DNA of 64,000 nt from the NCBI GenBank assembly GCA_000497835.1, contig KI547167.1:239247-303246 (forward strand), given 5' to 3'. The notes under the pieces are model-generated. The model did not search any database and was not told the DNA's origin. It saw only the letters and a program-made list of their open reading frames with translations. The first letter of the stretch is position 1; each line of letters begins with the position of its first letter. Source of the stretch: a gamma proteobacterium L18. GTDB taxonomy: Bacteria > Pseudomonadota > Gammaproteobacteria > Pseudomonadales > Pseudomonadaceae. Positions 46,866 through 56,367 of this stretch are shown here, piece after piece. The translations under genes were made by a program, and so were the position numbers.

Positions 46866-49800
46866 CTAATCTTTGTAGGACGTTTCCCAAAGTTGCTTTT
46901 CGATGTCGGCGGCCAGCGTTTGCAGCCGCACCTTGAGGCTGGCCCATTGCACAGGGATGACGTCGGCATGCCGTGCCTTTGCGCTGCTGTCCAGCTCTGC
47001 ACTGGCGCGGGCCATGGGCGCCGCATCGATCAGACAGGCCACACCTTTGAGGCGGTGCAGCGAGGCACGCATCGATGGCCAGTCACAGGTAGCCACCGCC
47101 GCCTCCAGGGCTTGGCTTTCGTCTGTCAGGTTTTTCTGCAGTTCCACCAGCATGCGCCGCAGGGCGGCCTGATCGGCTTGGGTCATGCGACGCAGGGTGT
47201 CGATATCGAACGCCAGCGGCGCCACTTGCAGGCTCGACAGGACCTGCTCCAACTGCCCCAGGCTGATCGGCTTGACCAACAGTTGGTCCATGCCGGCTTC
47301 GCGGCAGCGCTCGGCTTCATCCTCGAAGGCATTGGCGCTGCACCCGATGATGGGCAGGCGCATCCTGCCGCTGTCCACTTCGGCCTGGCGGATGCCCTGG
47401 GCCAGCACGTAGCCGCTCATGCCGGGCATGTTGCAGTCGGTGATGATCACATCCAGTGGTTGCGCCTGCCACAGCGCCAGCGCTTCCTGACCATTGCCTG
47501 CGGCGTGTACCTGATGCCCGAGAAACGCCAGCTGCTGGCTCAACACCAGGCGATTGGCCGACAGGTCATCGACCACCAGCACCCGCAACGGCCTGACAGG
47601 GGTACCGGCCGTGGCAGGTGGCGCAGGATCGGGGCGTGATGTGGCACGCGGCAGCGGCAGGTGCATGATGACCTGGGTACCCTGCCCCAGCGTGCTGTGC
47701 AGTTCGATCTCGCCGGCCATCAGCGTCACCAGTTGCTTGCAGATGCTCAGGCCCAGCCCCGTACCTCGCGCTTGCTGTTCGGACGGTGCCCCCACCTGCA
47801 CGAATGGCTTGACCAGGCGGGCCTGGAGCTGCTCGTCGATGCCCACACCGGTATCGCGCACCTCGATGTGCAAGCCATCCGGGGTGAGCGCATGCACCTC
47901 CAGCACCACAGCACCCTCACGGGTGAACTTCAGGGCGTTGCTGAGCAGGTTGTGAATCACCTGGCGCAGGCGTAATGGGTCGAACCAGTAACTGCCGTCC
48001 ACCTCGGGCGCAACGATGAGTTCAAGGCTCACCTGCGAGTGGCTGGCCTGGGCGCTGAACAACTGCACGACAGCCTCCAGGAAGGGCCGCAGCGGCGTGG
48101 CCTCTGGTGTCAGGTTCAGGCTGCCCGATTCAATCTTGGCCAGGTCCAGGCTGTCGCCGATCAGTGCAATCAAGTCGCGCGCCGATTGGTAGGCCACGTC
48201 GATGGCTTGCGAAGGTTCGCCGCCTTTGGCGCGGGTCATTTCCCGCTCCAGCTCCAGCAGGCCGATGATGGCAGCCATGGGGGTGCGGATCTCGTGGCTC
48301 ATGGTGGCCAGGAACGCACTCTTGGCCTGGCTGGCCTGCACCAGCTCTGCTTCCAGGCGCTTGCGCTCGCTGATGTCGATCCAGCCGCCGAGCATGCCTT
48401 GCAACTGACCGTCCGCCCGATAGAACGGCACCATCCACTGCCAGGCATCGACACGCTGGCCGCCCAGCTCGATCTGACGGTCAACGAACAAGGGCTGCTG
48501 GTCCTTGAGCAGGTTCAGGTAATCAGCGTGCAATTGCGCAGCGCTGTCTGGGGCGATCAGATGCACCTCGGGCAGCAGCGTGCCGCGGACCTGTTCCAGC
48601 CGGGTGGAAAACACGGTCTCGTAGCTTTTGTTGCACATGACCATACGGCCTTCGAGGTCGCGTACGTAGATCGGGTTGGGGATGCCATCGAGCAGGGCAC
48701 GCTGGAAGGCCAACTGGTCGTTGAGGGCTTCTTCGGCGTGCTGACGCTGCTGGATTTGCGCCTTGAGGCGACTGTTCCACATCAGCGAGAACAGACCGAA
48801 CAACAACGCGGCCGCCAACGCCCACCACACCCAAGGTGCAATGCGCTGCCAGACCGGAGGGGCACCATCCACTGCGCCGAGCCATTTGAGCCGCACCGCA
48901 CGCAGCTCGGCCACCGGGTAGGCCTCCAGGGATTTATTGAGGATGCTCAACAGCAACGGCTCATCCAGGCGCACGGCAAAACGGTCAGAGGCCCAGCGCC
49001 CTTCCAGGCTGCGCCCTACTTTCAACTCACCCGGCGGGTAGCGGCCCACGGAACGCCAGGCGCTGACTTCGCTGTCCAGGGTGGCGTCGGCTTCGCCCTT
49101 GCGTACCAGGTCGCGGGCCTCGTCGTAGGTATCCACCAACCTCAGGCGAATACGCGGGTATTCCTGGCGAATGGTGCTTTCCAACGCATGTTGCCGCGGC
49201 AGGACCAATACCCGCCCGGCCATCTCTTCCAGGGAGGTTGCAACCGGCCCTGTACCGCGCACCACCAGGACCCAACCCTGGCCACCGAAGGAATGGGAAA
49301 AGGCCAGGAAGGCCTTGCGCTCGGTGCTTTCCGACAACGTGGTGTTCATGTCCGCCTGCCCGGTGCGCAAGGCCTCCAGGCTCTGGGCAATGGAGGCCGA
49401 CGGCACGAAGTCGAACTGCAGGCCGCTCATGGACGAAATGGTGGCCAGCACATCACGACCCAGCCCTACCCAATTGCCCTGCCGGTCACGATACAGGTAA
49501 GGCGGATAGTCGCTGGCAATCACCCGAACCCTGGGATGCGCGCGCCGCCACGCCTGCTCTTCATCGCTCAGGGCCACCCGTGGCTGGGCGATGTCCGAGC
49601 CAAGCCCGGCGGTCCAGCGCCCCAGTATCTCTCGGCGCAGGGACTCGTCGATACTGGCCAGGGCGCGATCGAGCATCGATCGCAGGGCGGTATCGCTGTC
49701 GCGTACGGCAAAGGCGAACCCAGCGTTGGGCAGCTGGGCACTGCCGCCAATGCGCAAGCCCATGAACGGGCGCAGGGCACTGTAGGCGCGCACCACCACT

Positions 49801-50444
49801 TCATTGCCGATAAACGCCTGCACCTCCCCCTGGGCCACCGCCTCGAGGCCGCTGGCCAGGCTGGGCGCCAGGATGATATCGCTGCGCGGATAGACACCGT
49901 GCAGCACGTCCAGGTTGAGGTAGCCGTCCAGCACGGCGATGCGCATGCCGTCCATGGACACTGGCGTGCTGACCCCCTGCCGCTGCACCAGTACTGCGTC
50001 GTCCGGCATGTAGGCGCGGGTGAAGGCCAGCCCCTCGTGCTTGCGCTCGAAACCGTTGGCGCTGGTGAGGATATCAATCTCGCCCTTTTCCAGTGCCTCC
50101 ACGGCCTCTTCTCGACGGGCGAAACCGTGGATCTGCAGCGGCTCGTCGAGGCGGCTGGCGATGAGGTTGAGGTAGTCGGCGCTGATGCCGCGGTAGCGGT
50201 TGCGATCGACGGTGATGTCGACCGGCTCGTGGTCGGTGATCGATACGCCTACGCGCAGAGTAGCGCGCTGGTTCAGCCAGGCGCGATCGCTGGGCGGCAA
50301 CGGCAGAGGGTCAAGGCGAGTGAAGGCTGGCATTAGCGCGAAGGGCAGGCTTTGCGCTGCCTGGCCGGTGCCACAAAACGCCAGGCACAGCAGGGTCAGC
50401 CAGGCCAGTAGCCAGCGTGTACCTGTGGGATGGGAGTGGTTCAT
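46866..50444 (-). CDS. BvgS/RocS-like hybrid sensor kinase
   Basis: A 1192-residue unorthodox kinase. It has a signal peptide (1-30), two tandem periplasmic Venus-flytrap SBP_bac_3 domains (about 50-275 and 300-515), one TM helix (about 538-556), PAS (580-690), HisKA with His 717 ([10 protein letters not shown]), HATPase with Asn 836 and GTGLGLS, REC with Asp 1003 ([11 protein letters not shown]) and Hpt with His 1130 ([13 protein letters not shown]). The phosphorelay is complete. It most likely serves the REC-EAL and LuxR-type regulators next to it. The ligand is unknown; the Venus-flytrap domains suggest a small solute. Confidence 0.93.
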   Translation of the reverse strand: MNHSHPTGTRWLLAWLTLLCLAFCGTGQAAQSLPFALMPAFTRLDPLPLPPSDRAWLNQRATLRVGVSITDHEPVDITVDRNRYRGISADYLNLIASRLDEPLQIHGFARREEAVEALEKGEIDILTSANGFERKHEGLAFTRAYMPDDAVLVQRQGVSTPVSMDGMRIAVLDGYLNLDVLHGVYPRSDIILAPSLASGLEAVAQGEVQAFIGNEVVVRAYSALRPFMGLRIGGSAQLPNAGFAFAVRDSDTALRSMLDRALASIDESLRREILGRWTAGLGSDIAQPRVALSDEEQAWRRAHPRVRVIASDYPPYLYRDRQGNWVGLGRDVLATISSMSGLQFDFVPSASIAQSLEALRTGQADMNTTLSESTERKAFLAFSHSFGGQGWVLVVRGTGPVATSLEEMAGRVLVLPRQHALESTIRQEYPRIRLRLVDTYDEARDLVRKGEADATLDSEVSAWRSVGRYPPGELKVGRSLEGRWASDRFAVRLDEPLLLSILNKSLEAYPVAELRAVRLKWLGAVDGAPPVWQRIAPWVWWALAAALLFGLFSLMWNSRLKAQIQQRQHAEEALNDQLAFQRALLDGIPNPIYVRDLEGRMVMCNKSYETVFSTRLEQVRGTLLPEVHLIAPDSAAQLHADYLNLLKDQQPLFVDRQIELGGQRVDAWQWMVPFYRADGQLQGMLGGWIDISERKRLEAELVQASQAKSAFLATMSHEIRTPMAAIIGLLELEREMTRAKGGEPSQAIDVAYQSARDLIALIGDSLDLAKIESGSLNLTPEATPLRPFLEAVVQLFSAQASHSQVSLELIVAPEVDGSYWFDPLRLRQVIHNLLSNALKFTREGAVVLEVHALTPDGLHIEVRDTGVGIDEQLQARLVKPFVQVGAPSEQQARGTGLGLSICKQLVTLMAGEIELHSTLGQGTQVIMHLPLPRATSRPDPAPPATAGTPVRPLRVLVVDDLSANRLVLSQQLAFLGHQVHAAGNGQEALALWQAQPLDVIITDCNMPGMSGYVLAQGIRQAEVDSGRMRLPIIGCSANAFEDEAERCREAGMDQLLVKPISLGQLEQVLSSLQVAPLAFDIDTLRRMTQADQAALRRMLVELQKNLTDESQALEAAVATCDWPSMRASLHRLKGVACLIDAAPMARASAELDSSAKARHADVIPVQWASLKVRLQTLAADIEKQLWETSYKD

Positions 50445-50501
50445 GCCATGTCCCTGCGCCTGGAAAAATGTGCAGGTTCAAGTTTGACACGTACAAACGA
50501 T

Positions 50502-50525
50502 AAAGCCCGTCGAGGGACGGGCTTT
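50502..50525 (-). terminator. Terminator of the hom-thrC transcript
   Basis: The AAAGCCCGTC/GACGGGCTTT hairpin, symmetrical with A and T runs on both sides, lies 36 bp after the thrC stop and just upstream of the hybrid kinase gene. It can work in both directions. Confidence 0.85.
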
Positions 50526-50561
50526 ATGTGTTGCAGGGCTATTCAAACAGCTTGTGTGAGA

Positions 50562-51971
50562 TTACAGCGGCTTGCCGCGGTTGCCGTGCTGGCTGACGAA
50601 GGCCTGGACGGCTTTCAGGTCATTGGCCAGGACGGTGCACTTCTCTTCGCGGCTGAACAGGTCGGCCAGGTGCGCCGGCAGTTCCAGGGCTTTGCCGACA
50701 CCGGCCTTGACCACGGCATCCGGGAATTTGACCGGGTGCGCAGTGCCCAGCACCACCATCGGGATGTCCAGGCTGCGGCGGCATTCGCGCGCGGCCTTGA
50801 CGCCGATGGCGGTGTGCGGGTCCAGCACTTCGCCCGTTTGGGCGAAGACTTCGGCGATGGTTTCGCAGGTGGCTTCATCGCTGACCGCCAGGGAGTCGAA
50901 CAGCTTGCGTGCTTCGGTCCAGCGCTCTTGCTCGACGCTGAAACCGCCACCTTGCTTGAAGGTATCCATCAGCTCGGCAACGGCGGCGCCATTGCGGCCG
51001 TGCAGGTCGAACAGCAGGCGCTCGAAGTTCGACGAGACCATGATGTCCATCGACGGCGACAGTGTGGCGTGCAGGGTTTCCTTGGCATACTGGTTGCCGC
51101 TCATGAAGCGGTGCAGGATGTCGTTGCGGTTGGTGGCCACGATCAGCTGGTTGATCGGCAGGCCCATGTTGCGCGCCAGGTAACCGGCGAAGATGTCGCC
51201 GAAGTTGCCGGTAGGCACCGAGAACGACACCGAACGCGCCGGGCCGCCCAGCTGCAGGGCTGCGTGGAAGTAGTAAACGATCTGGGCCATGATGCGCGCC
51301 CAGTTGATCGAGTTCACCGCTACCAGGCGGGTGCCCTTCAGGAAGCTCTGGTCAGCGAAGCTGTTCTTGACCATTTCCTGGCAGTCATCGAAGTTGCCTT
51401 CGATGGCGATGTTGTGGATGTTGTCGCCGAACAGCGTGGTCATCTGCCGACGCTGCACTTCCGACACGCGCTGGTGCGGGTGCAGGATGAAGATGTCGAC
51501 GTTTTCGCAGTGCTTGCAGCCTTCGATGGCGGCGGACCCGGTGTCACCGCTGGTGGCGCCGATGATCACCACGCGCTCGCCGCGCTTGGCCAGGGTGTAG
51601 TCCAGCAGGCGACCCAGCAGTTGCAGGGCGAAGTCCTTGAAGGCCAGGGTGGGGCCGTGGAACAGCTCCAGCACCCATTCGTTGCCGTTGAGCTGGCGCA
51701 GTGGCGCCACGGCGTTGTGGGCGAACTTGCCGTAGGTTTCTTCGAGGATTTTCTTGAAGTCGGCGTCCGGGATGCTGCCGGTGACGAACGGGCGCATGAT
51801 GCGGAAGGCCAGTTCGTGGTACGGCAAGCCGGCCCACGAGGCGATTTCTTCAACGGTGAAGCGTGGCAGGTTTTCCGGCACGTACAGGCCGCCGTCACTG
51901 GCCAGGCCAGCCAGCAGCACATCTTCGAAGTTCAGGGCCGGGGCTTTGCCGCGAGTACTGATATAACGCAT
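50562..51971 (-). CDS. thrC: Threonine synthase
   Basis: A PLP enzyme converting O-phosphohomoserine to threonine, 469 residues. The N-terminal MRYISTRGKAP, the PLP lysine in HGPTLAFKDFALQ (about 110) and the GATSGDTGSAAIEG phosphate-binding loop are typical of the long (class II) type. It is the last gene after hom, separated by 121 bp that contain a repeat hairpin, and is followed by an intrinsic terminator. Confidence 0.97.
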   Translation of the reverse strand: MRYISTRGKAPALNFEDVLLAGLASDGGLYVPENLPRFTVEEIASWAGLPYHELAFRIMRPFVTGSIPDADFKKILEETYGKFAHNAVAPLRQLNGNEWVLELFHGPTLAFKDFALQLLGRLLDYTLAKRGERVVIIGATSGDTGSAAIEGCKHCENVDIFILHPHQRVSEVQRRQMTTLFGDNIHNIAIEGNFDDCQEMVKNSFADQSFLKGTRLVAVNSINWARIMAQIVYYFHAALQLGGPARSVSFSVPTGNFGDIFAGYLARNMGLPINQLIVATNRNDILHRFMSGNQYAKETLHATLSPSMDIMVSSNFERLLFDLHGRNGAAVAELMDTFKQGGGFSVEQERWTEARKLFDSLAVSDEATCETIAEVFAQTGEVLDPHTAIGVKAARECRRSLDIPMVVLGTAHPVKFPDAVVKAGVGKALELPAHLADLFSREEKCTVLANDLKAVQAFVSQHGNRGKPL

Positions 51972-51990
51972 GGTTCCAAACCTTTGGTTT

Positions 51991-52090
51991 GAGCTTCAAG
52001 CTTCAAGCCGCCAGCTACAAGTGGGTACGCACAAATCTCGGGATTTGCGGTGCCTCGCTTGCAGCTTGCCGCTTGCCACTTGCAGCTGTC
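51991..52090. repeat. Heptad-repeat hairpin between hom and thrC
   Basis: The left arm (51993-52024) reads as GCTTCAA GCTTCAA GCCGCCA GCTACAA. The right arm (52057-52088), on the other strand, reads GCTGCAA GTGGCAA GCGGCAA GCTGCAA. So two runs of degenerate 7-bp repeats face each other and can pair imperfectly, with about 32 bp between them. Confidence 0.8.
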
Positions 52091-52092
52091 AG

Positions 52093-53397
52093 TTAATTGA
52101 GGTGCTCGACGCGGATGCGGACAACGGGGCAGACCACGCCTTCCAGAGCCTCAAGGGCCTTGATGGCGTCGTTCATGCGCTGTTCCTGCACGCGGTGGGT
52201 CAGGAGGATCATCGGCACGCGGCCATCCTGTTCCTCGACTTCTTTCTGCATGATCGATTCGATGTTGATGCCGCGCTCCGACAGGATGCTCGCGACCTGG
52301 GCCAACACGCCCGGGTGATCCTTGGCGTGAATCCGCAGGTAGTAGGCAGTCTCGCACTGATCGATCGGCAGGATCGGGTGCGCCGACAGCGAGTCCGGCT
52401 GGAAGGCCAGGTGCGGCACGCGGTTCTCCGGGTCGCTGGTCATGGCACGCACCACGTCCACCAGGTCGGCGACCACGGACGAAGCGGTAGGCTCCATGCC
52501 GGCGCCAGCACCGTAGAACAGGGTGGAACCGGCAGCGTCACCGTTGACCATGACCGCGTTCATCACGCCGTTGACGTTGGCGATCAGGCGGTCAGCCGGG
52601 ATCAGCGTCGGGTGCACGCGCAACTCGATGCCGGCGGCGGTGCTGCGAGCCACGCCCAGGTGCTTGATGCGGTAGCCCAGCGCCTCGGCGTAGTTGACGT
52701 CGGCGGTGGTCAGTTGGGTGATGCCCTCGGTGTAGGCCTTGTCGAATTGCAGCGGGATGCCAAAGGCGATGGACGCCAGGATGGTCAGCTTGTGCGCCGC
52801 GTCGATGCCTTCCACGTCGAAAGTTGGGTCGGCTTCGGCGTAGCCCAGGGCCTGGGCCTCGGCCAATACGTCTTCGAAGGTACGGCCCTTCTCGCGCATC
52901 TCGGTGAGGATGAAGTTGCCCGTGCCGTTGATGATGCCGGCCACCCAGTTGATGCGGTTGGCCGACAGGCCTTCGCGGATCGCCTTGATCACCGGGATAC
53001 CACCGGCCACGGCCGCTTCGAACGCCACGATCACGCCCTTTTCGCGGGCCTTGGCGAAGATCTCGTTACCGTGCACGGCAATCAGCGCCTTGTTGGCGGT
53101 AACCACGTGCTTGCCGTTCTCGATGGCCTTGAGCACCAGTTCGCGGGCCACGGTGTAGCCGCCGATCAATTCGATGACGATGTCGATGTCCGGGTTACTG
53201 GCCACGGCAAAGACATCGTTGGTAATGGGGGTACCGGTAATCTGGCAATTCGGGTTGGGCGAACGCATGGCAATCTGAGCCACTTCGATTCCACGCCCGG
53301 CACGGCGGGCAATCTCCTCGGCGTTGCGCTGAAGTACGTTGAAGGTGCCGCCACCGACGGTACCTAACCCACAGATGCCTACTTTGACCGGTTTCAC
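52093..53397 (-). CDS. hom: Homoserine dehydrogenase
   Basis: It reduces aspartate semialdehyde to homoserine, the branch point to threonine and methionine. It has 434 residues: Rossmann motif GLGTVGGGTFNVL at the N-terminus, catalytic core (GIINGTGNFILTEM, Asp/Lys region AEADPTFDVEGIDAAHKL) and a C-terminal ACT domain (about 350-430) for threonine feedback. The start is GTG at 53397, with GGGGAG 6 bases upstream; a longer frame to 53454 crosses a terminator-like hairpin and is rejected. Confidence 0.97.
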   Translation of the reverse strand: MKPVKVGICGLGTVGGGTFNVLQRNAEEIARRAGRGIEVAQIAMRSPNPNCQITGTPITNDVFAVASNPDIDIVIELIGGYTVARELVLKAIENGKHVVTANKALIAVHGNEIFAKAREKGVIVAFEAAVAGGIPVIKAIREGLSANRINWVAGIINGTGNFILTEMREKGRTFEDVLAEAQALGYAEADPTFDVEGIDAAHKLTILASIAFGIPLQFDKAYTEGITQLTTADVNYAEALGYRIKHLGVARSTAAGIELRVHPTLIPADRLIANVNGVMNAVMVNGDAAGSTLFYGAGAGMEPTASSVVADLVDVVRAMTSDPENRVPHLAFQPDSLSAHPILPIDQCETAYYLRIHAKDHPGVLAQVASILSERGINIESIMQKEVEEQDGRVPMILLTHRVQEQRMNDAIKALEALEGVVCPVVRIRVEHLN

Positions 53398-53410
53398 TCT
53401 GAACTCCCCA

Positions 53411-53437
53411 TAAAACGGCCGACGCAGGGTCGGCCGT
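53411..53437 (-). terminator. Terminator-like hairpin abutting the hom ribosome site
   Basis: The ACGGCCGAC/GTCGGCCGT stem followed by TTTTA on the minus strand ends only about 14 bases before the hom start. It could end dsbC transcription or act as an attenuator for hom. Two further hairpins (53446-53463 and 53476-53501) precede it. Confidence 0.65.
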
Positions 53438-53532
53438 GACAAACCGCCGCACACCGGTGCGGCTTGGTAATTTACGGCCTGGCGGGCATTCCCGTCAGGC
53501 CTTGATCTTTGATGACGCGAGCACGGGGCGCA

Positions 53533-54267
53533 TCAGCCCTTGGCACCCAGGGCCAGCTTGGCCACTTGCGGGGCCGGCTGGTAGCCAGGAATCATCTCGC
53601 CGTTTTCCAGGACGATGGCCGGCGTGCCATTGACACCGATGGACTGGCCCATGGCGAACTGCTTGCTGACCGGGTTGGCGCATTTTGGCGCCGAAACGTC
53701 TTTGCCGTTGATCAGCTTGGTCAGCGAATCCTGACGGTCCTTGGAGCACCACACGGCCTGCAGCTGTTGGTCACCCGGCGAGCCGAGGCCTTGGCGCGGG
53801 AAGGCCAGGTAACGCACTTCGATACCCATCTTGTTCAGGGCCGGCACTTCTTCGTGCAGCTTGTGACAGTACGGGCAGGTGGTGTCGGTGAACACGGTGA
53901 TGTGCGACTTGGTCTCGCCCACGGCCGGGAACACCACCATTTCGGCGGCAGGAATGGCGTTGATGGTCTTGGCCACACCCTGACGCTCGGTGATTTCGGT
54001 GAGGTTGACCGGCTTGCCGTCCTGCACCTGGAACAGGTAGCCCTGCATCACGAACTTGCCGTCGGCGCTGGCGTACAGCACGCGGCTGCCCTGCAGCTTG
54101 ACTTCGTACAGGCCGTTGAGCGGGCTTGCAGCGATGCTCTCCACCGGGGTGTCGAGCTGCAAGGTGGCGAGGGTCTTGCGGATGGCCTGTTCGGCCTTGT
54201 CGTCGGCCATAGCCACGGTGCTGAGCAGCGCAAGGGCGGCGGCAGCGAGAATTCGGGTCACGCGCAT
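53533..54267 (-). CDS. dsbC: Thiol:disulfide interchange protein DsbC
   Basis: A periplasmic disulfide isomerase of 244 residues. The signal peptide (MRVTRILAAAALALLSTVAMA) is cleaved near residue 21, followed by the N-terminal dimerisation domain and a thioredoxin fold with the active site CPYC (TDTTCPYCHKLH), the cis-proline region GVNGTPAIV and the second structural cysteine pair. It lies between xerD and hom in the known Pseudomonas order. The start is the Met immediately before the signal peptide. Confidence 0.96.
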   Translation of the reverse strand: MRVTRILAAAALALLSTVAMADDKAEQAIRKTLATLQLDTPVESIAASPLNGLYEVKLQGSRVLYASADGKFVMQGYLFQVQDGKPVNLTEITERQGVAKTINAIPAAEMVVFPAVGETKSHITVFTDTTCPYCHKLHEEVPALNKMGIEVRYLAFPRQGLGSPGDQQLQAVWCSKDRQDSLTKLINGKDVSAPKCANPVSKQFAMGQSIGVNGTPAIVLENGEMIPGYQPAPQVAKLALGAKG

Positions 54268-54424
54268 GGGAACTCCTGAGGCAGCGGACGAAGGGGCCAA
54301 TCGTACTGGGTCGACTGTCCGAAAACAGCCGGCATTCGATGCCCGCTTTGGTAACCGCCCAAGCCTACCACATTCGCAGGTTCTGTCCGACTGACACGGC
54401 AACAAGAGATGTGCGGTGATCGCC

Positions 54425-55321
54425 TCAGCCACGCGGGTGATGGCGGGCATGCAGGTCCTGCAGCCGGGCCCGGGCCACGTGGGTGTAGATCTGCGTGGTG
54501 GACAGGTCGCTGTGGCCCAGCAGCATCTGCACCACGCGCAGGTCGGCGCCATGGTTGAGCAGGTGCGTGGCGAAGGCATGGCGCAGGGTGTGCGGCGACA
54601 GCGCCTTGCCGATGCCGGCCACGCTGGCCTGGTGCTTGATGCGGTGCCAGAAGGTCTGGCGGGTCATTTGCTCGCCGCGCTGGCTGGGAAACAGCACGTC
54701 GCTGGGGCGCCCGCCCAGCAGGTCATTGCGACCGTCGCGCATATAACGCTCCACCCACACCACCGCCTCCTCGCCCATGGGCACCAGGCGCTCCTTGCTG
54801 CCCTTGCCCATTACCCGCAGTACGCCCTGGCGCAGGTTGACCTGGTCAAGGGTCAGGCTGACCAGCTCGGTCACCCGCAGGCCGCAGGCGTACAGCACTT
54901 CGAGCATGGCGCGGTCGCGCTGGCCGATCGGCTCGCTGAGGTCCGGGGCCTTGAGCAGGGCCTCAACGTCGGCCTCCGACAGGGATTTGGGCAAAGGCCG
55001 GCCCAGCTGCGGCATGTCGACCTGCAAGGTCGGGTCCACGGCGATCAGCTTTTCACGCAGCAGGTAGCGATAAAAGCCACGCACTCCAGAGAGAAAGCGC
55101 GCGGTGGAGCGCGGCTTGTAGGCCTGGTCGACGCGCCAGGCCAGGTGATCGAGGATCAACTCTCGCCCGGCCTGGGGCAGCGCAATGCCCTTGTCCTGCA
55201 GCCAGCCGTTGAACAGCGTCAGGTCACTGCGATAGGAATCGCGACTGTTATCCGACAGGCCTTTTTCCAGCCAGAGGGCGTCGAGGTACTGGTCGATGAG
55301 CGGGTGGTCTACAGCAGGCAT
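54425..55321 (-). CDS. xerD: Site-specific tyrosine recombinase XerD
   Basis: A 298-residue recombinase that with XerC resolves chromosome dimers at dif. It has the N-terminal SAM-like core-binding domain (LIDQYLDALWLEKGLSDNS) and the catalytic set: Arg in YACGLRVTELV, His-x-x-Arg in LSPHTLRHAF and the nucleophile Tyr in STTQIYTHV. The length is exactly family-like. It is a housekeeping gene, not a sign of an integrated element, since no att-like repeats or cargo surround it. Confidence 0.96.
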   Translation of the reverse strand: MPAVDHPLIDQYLDALWLEKGLSDNSRDSYRSDLTLFNGWLQDKGIALPQAGRELILDHLAWRVDQAYKPRSTARFLSGVRGFYRYLLREKLIAVDPTLQVDMPQLGRPLPKSLSEADVEALLKAPDLSEPIGQRDRAMLEVLYACGLRVTELVSLTLDQVNLRQGVLRVMGKGSKERLVPMGEEAVVWVERYMRDGRNDLLGGRPSDVLFPSQRGEQMTRQTFWHRIKHQASVAGIGKALSPHTLRHAFATHLLNHGADLRVVQMLLGHSDLSTTQIYTHVARARLQDLHARHHPRG

Positions 55322-55357
55322 CTGGTCAAACCGGGCGATGGAAAGCTGCAGTCTACC

Positions 55358-55771
55358 TTACAGGCCTGGCAATACCGGCACAGGGCGCTTGTCATCGTCG
55401 ATGGCAACAAAGCTGAACACGCCTTCGATGGCTTTCTCGCGACCGTCGCAGCTCATGCTTTCGACGAACACTTCCACCAGCACCTTGAGGCTGGTGTTGC
55501 CGACTTTCACCACGGTGCCCACCAACTCGACGATGCTGCCGGCCGGGATCGGGTGGTTGAAGTCGATACGGTCGGTGGACACGGTGACCAGGGGCAGCCG
55601 GCAGAAGCGCGTGGCGGTGATGAACGACACTTCGTCCATCCAGGCCAGGGCAGTGCCGCCGAACAGGGTGTTGTGGTGGTTGGTGGTGGGCGGGAACACC
55701 GCCTTGGTGACGCGGCTGACCGACAGTTCGGTGCGGCGCTGGATTTCGAGGTCGCGTGGGGTCATGGTCAT
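55358..55771 (-). CDS. Acyl-CoA thioesterase (hotdog fold, YciA-like)
   Basis: A 137-residue single hotdog-domain protein with the family block HNTLFGGTALAWMDEVSFI near residues 32-50 and RIDFNHPIPAGSIVELVG in the middle. Such enzymes hydrolyse acyl-CoA thioesters; chain preference cannot be read here. It is on the minus strand 36 bp before xerD and probably cotranscribed. The start ATG 55771 is followed by TMTPRDLEIQRR. Confidence 0.88.
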   Translation of the reverse strand: MTMTPRDLEIQRRTELSVSRVTKAVFPPTTNHHNTLFGGTALAWMDEVSFITATRFCRLPLVTVSTDRIDFNHPIPAGSIVELVGTVVKVGNTSLKVLVEVFVESMSCDGREKAIEGVFSFVAIDDDKRPVPVLPGL

Positions 55772-55799
55772 TAATCACATCTTCAGGTGCACACTGTTT

Positions 55800-55893
55800 T
55801 TTTGTGGGACCGGGCGAAGCTCGGGAAGGGCGCACCGCGAAAGTCTGGCTGTACTGCGGCGTCCTTTTCCCGAGCTTCGCCCGGTCCCACACA
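55800..55893. repeat. Family A inverted repeat (copy 4)
   Basis: Arms as in copy 1 around a loop of about 40 bp, between the thioesterase start and the rplS terminator. Confidence 0.9.
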
Positions 55894-55924
55894 AAAACCG
55901 TAGGCGGGCATAAATCGCGAGCAC

Positions 55925-55947
55925 AAAAAAGCAGCCCGTAGGCTGCT
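55925..55947 (-). terminator. Terminator of the rpsP-rimM-trmD-rplS operon
   Basis: On the minus strand an AGCAGCC/GGCTGCT stem with a 4-base loop is followed by TTTTTT, 27 bp after the rplS stop. This is a typical intrinsic terminator. Confidence 0.92.
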
Positions 55948-55973
55948 TTCTTCTTGCATCGGTAAAACGGCTA

Positions 55974-56324
55974 TTAAGCCAGTTTTTCCTTGATGCGAGC
56001 TGCTTTACCCGACAGGTCGCGCAGGTAGTACAGCTTGGCTTTACGCACGTCACCACGACGTTTCACGGCCATGCTGTCGATCTGCGGGCTGTAGGTCTGG
56101 AAGGTACGCTCTACGCCAACACCGTTGGAGATTTTACGAACAGTGAAAGCACTGTTCACACCACGGTTACGCTTGGCGATAACAACGCCTTCGAACGCCT
56201 GCAGACGAGCGCGATCACCTTCCTTCACTTTCACCTGAACGACGATGGTGTCGCCCGGGGCGAAGGCCGGGATTTCTTTGGTCATCTGCTCAGCTTCGAG
56301 TTGCAGAATGATTTTGTTGGTCAT
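55974..56324 (-). CDS. rplS: 50S ribosomal protein L19
   Basis: A 116-residue ribosomal protein at the 30S-50S interface. The [19 protein letters not shown] start, [20 protein letters not shown] and the [19 protein letters not shown] end are canonical. It is the last gene of rpsP-rimM-trmD-rplS and is followed by a strong terminator. Confidence 0.98.
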   Translation of the reverse strand: MTNKIILQLEAEQMTKEIPAFAPGDTIVVQVKVKEGDRARLQAFEGVVIAKRNRGVNSAFTVRKISNGVGVERTFQTYSPQIDSMAVKRRGDVRKAKLYYLRDLSGKAARIKEKLA

Positions 56325-56367
56325 GCTGTGCTCCTAAGGTAAATCCTTGTGATCTACCATCGATACG

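Noticed and set aside
54425..55321. xerD as an integrase of a mobile element
   Set aside because: It has housekeeping length and motifs and sits in the core dsbC-hom context, without att repeats or cargo genes.
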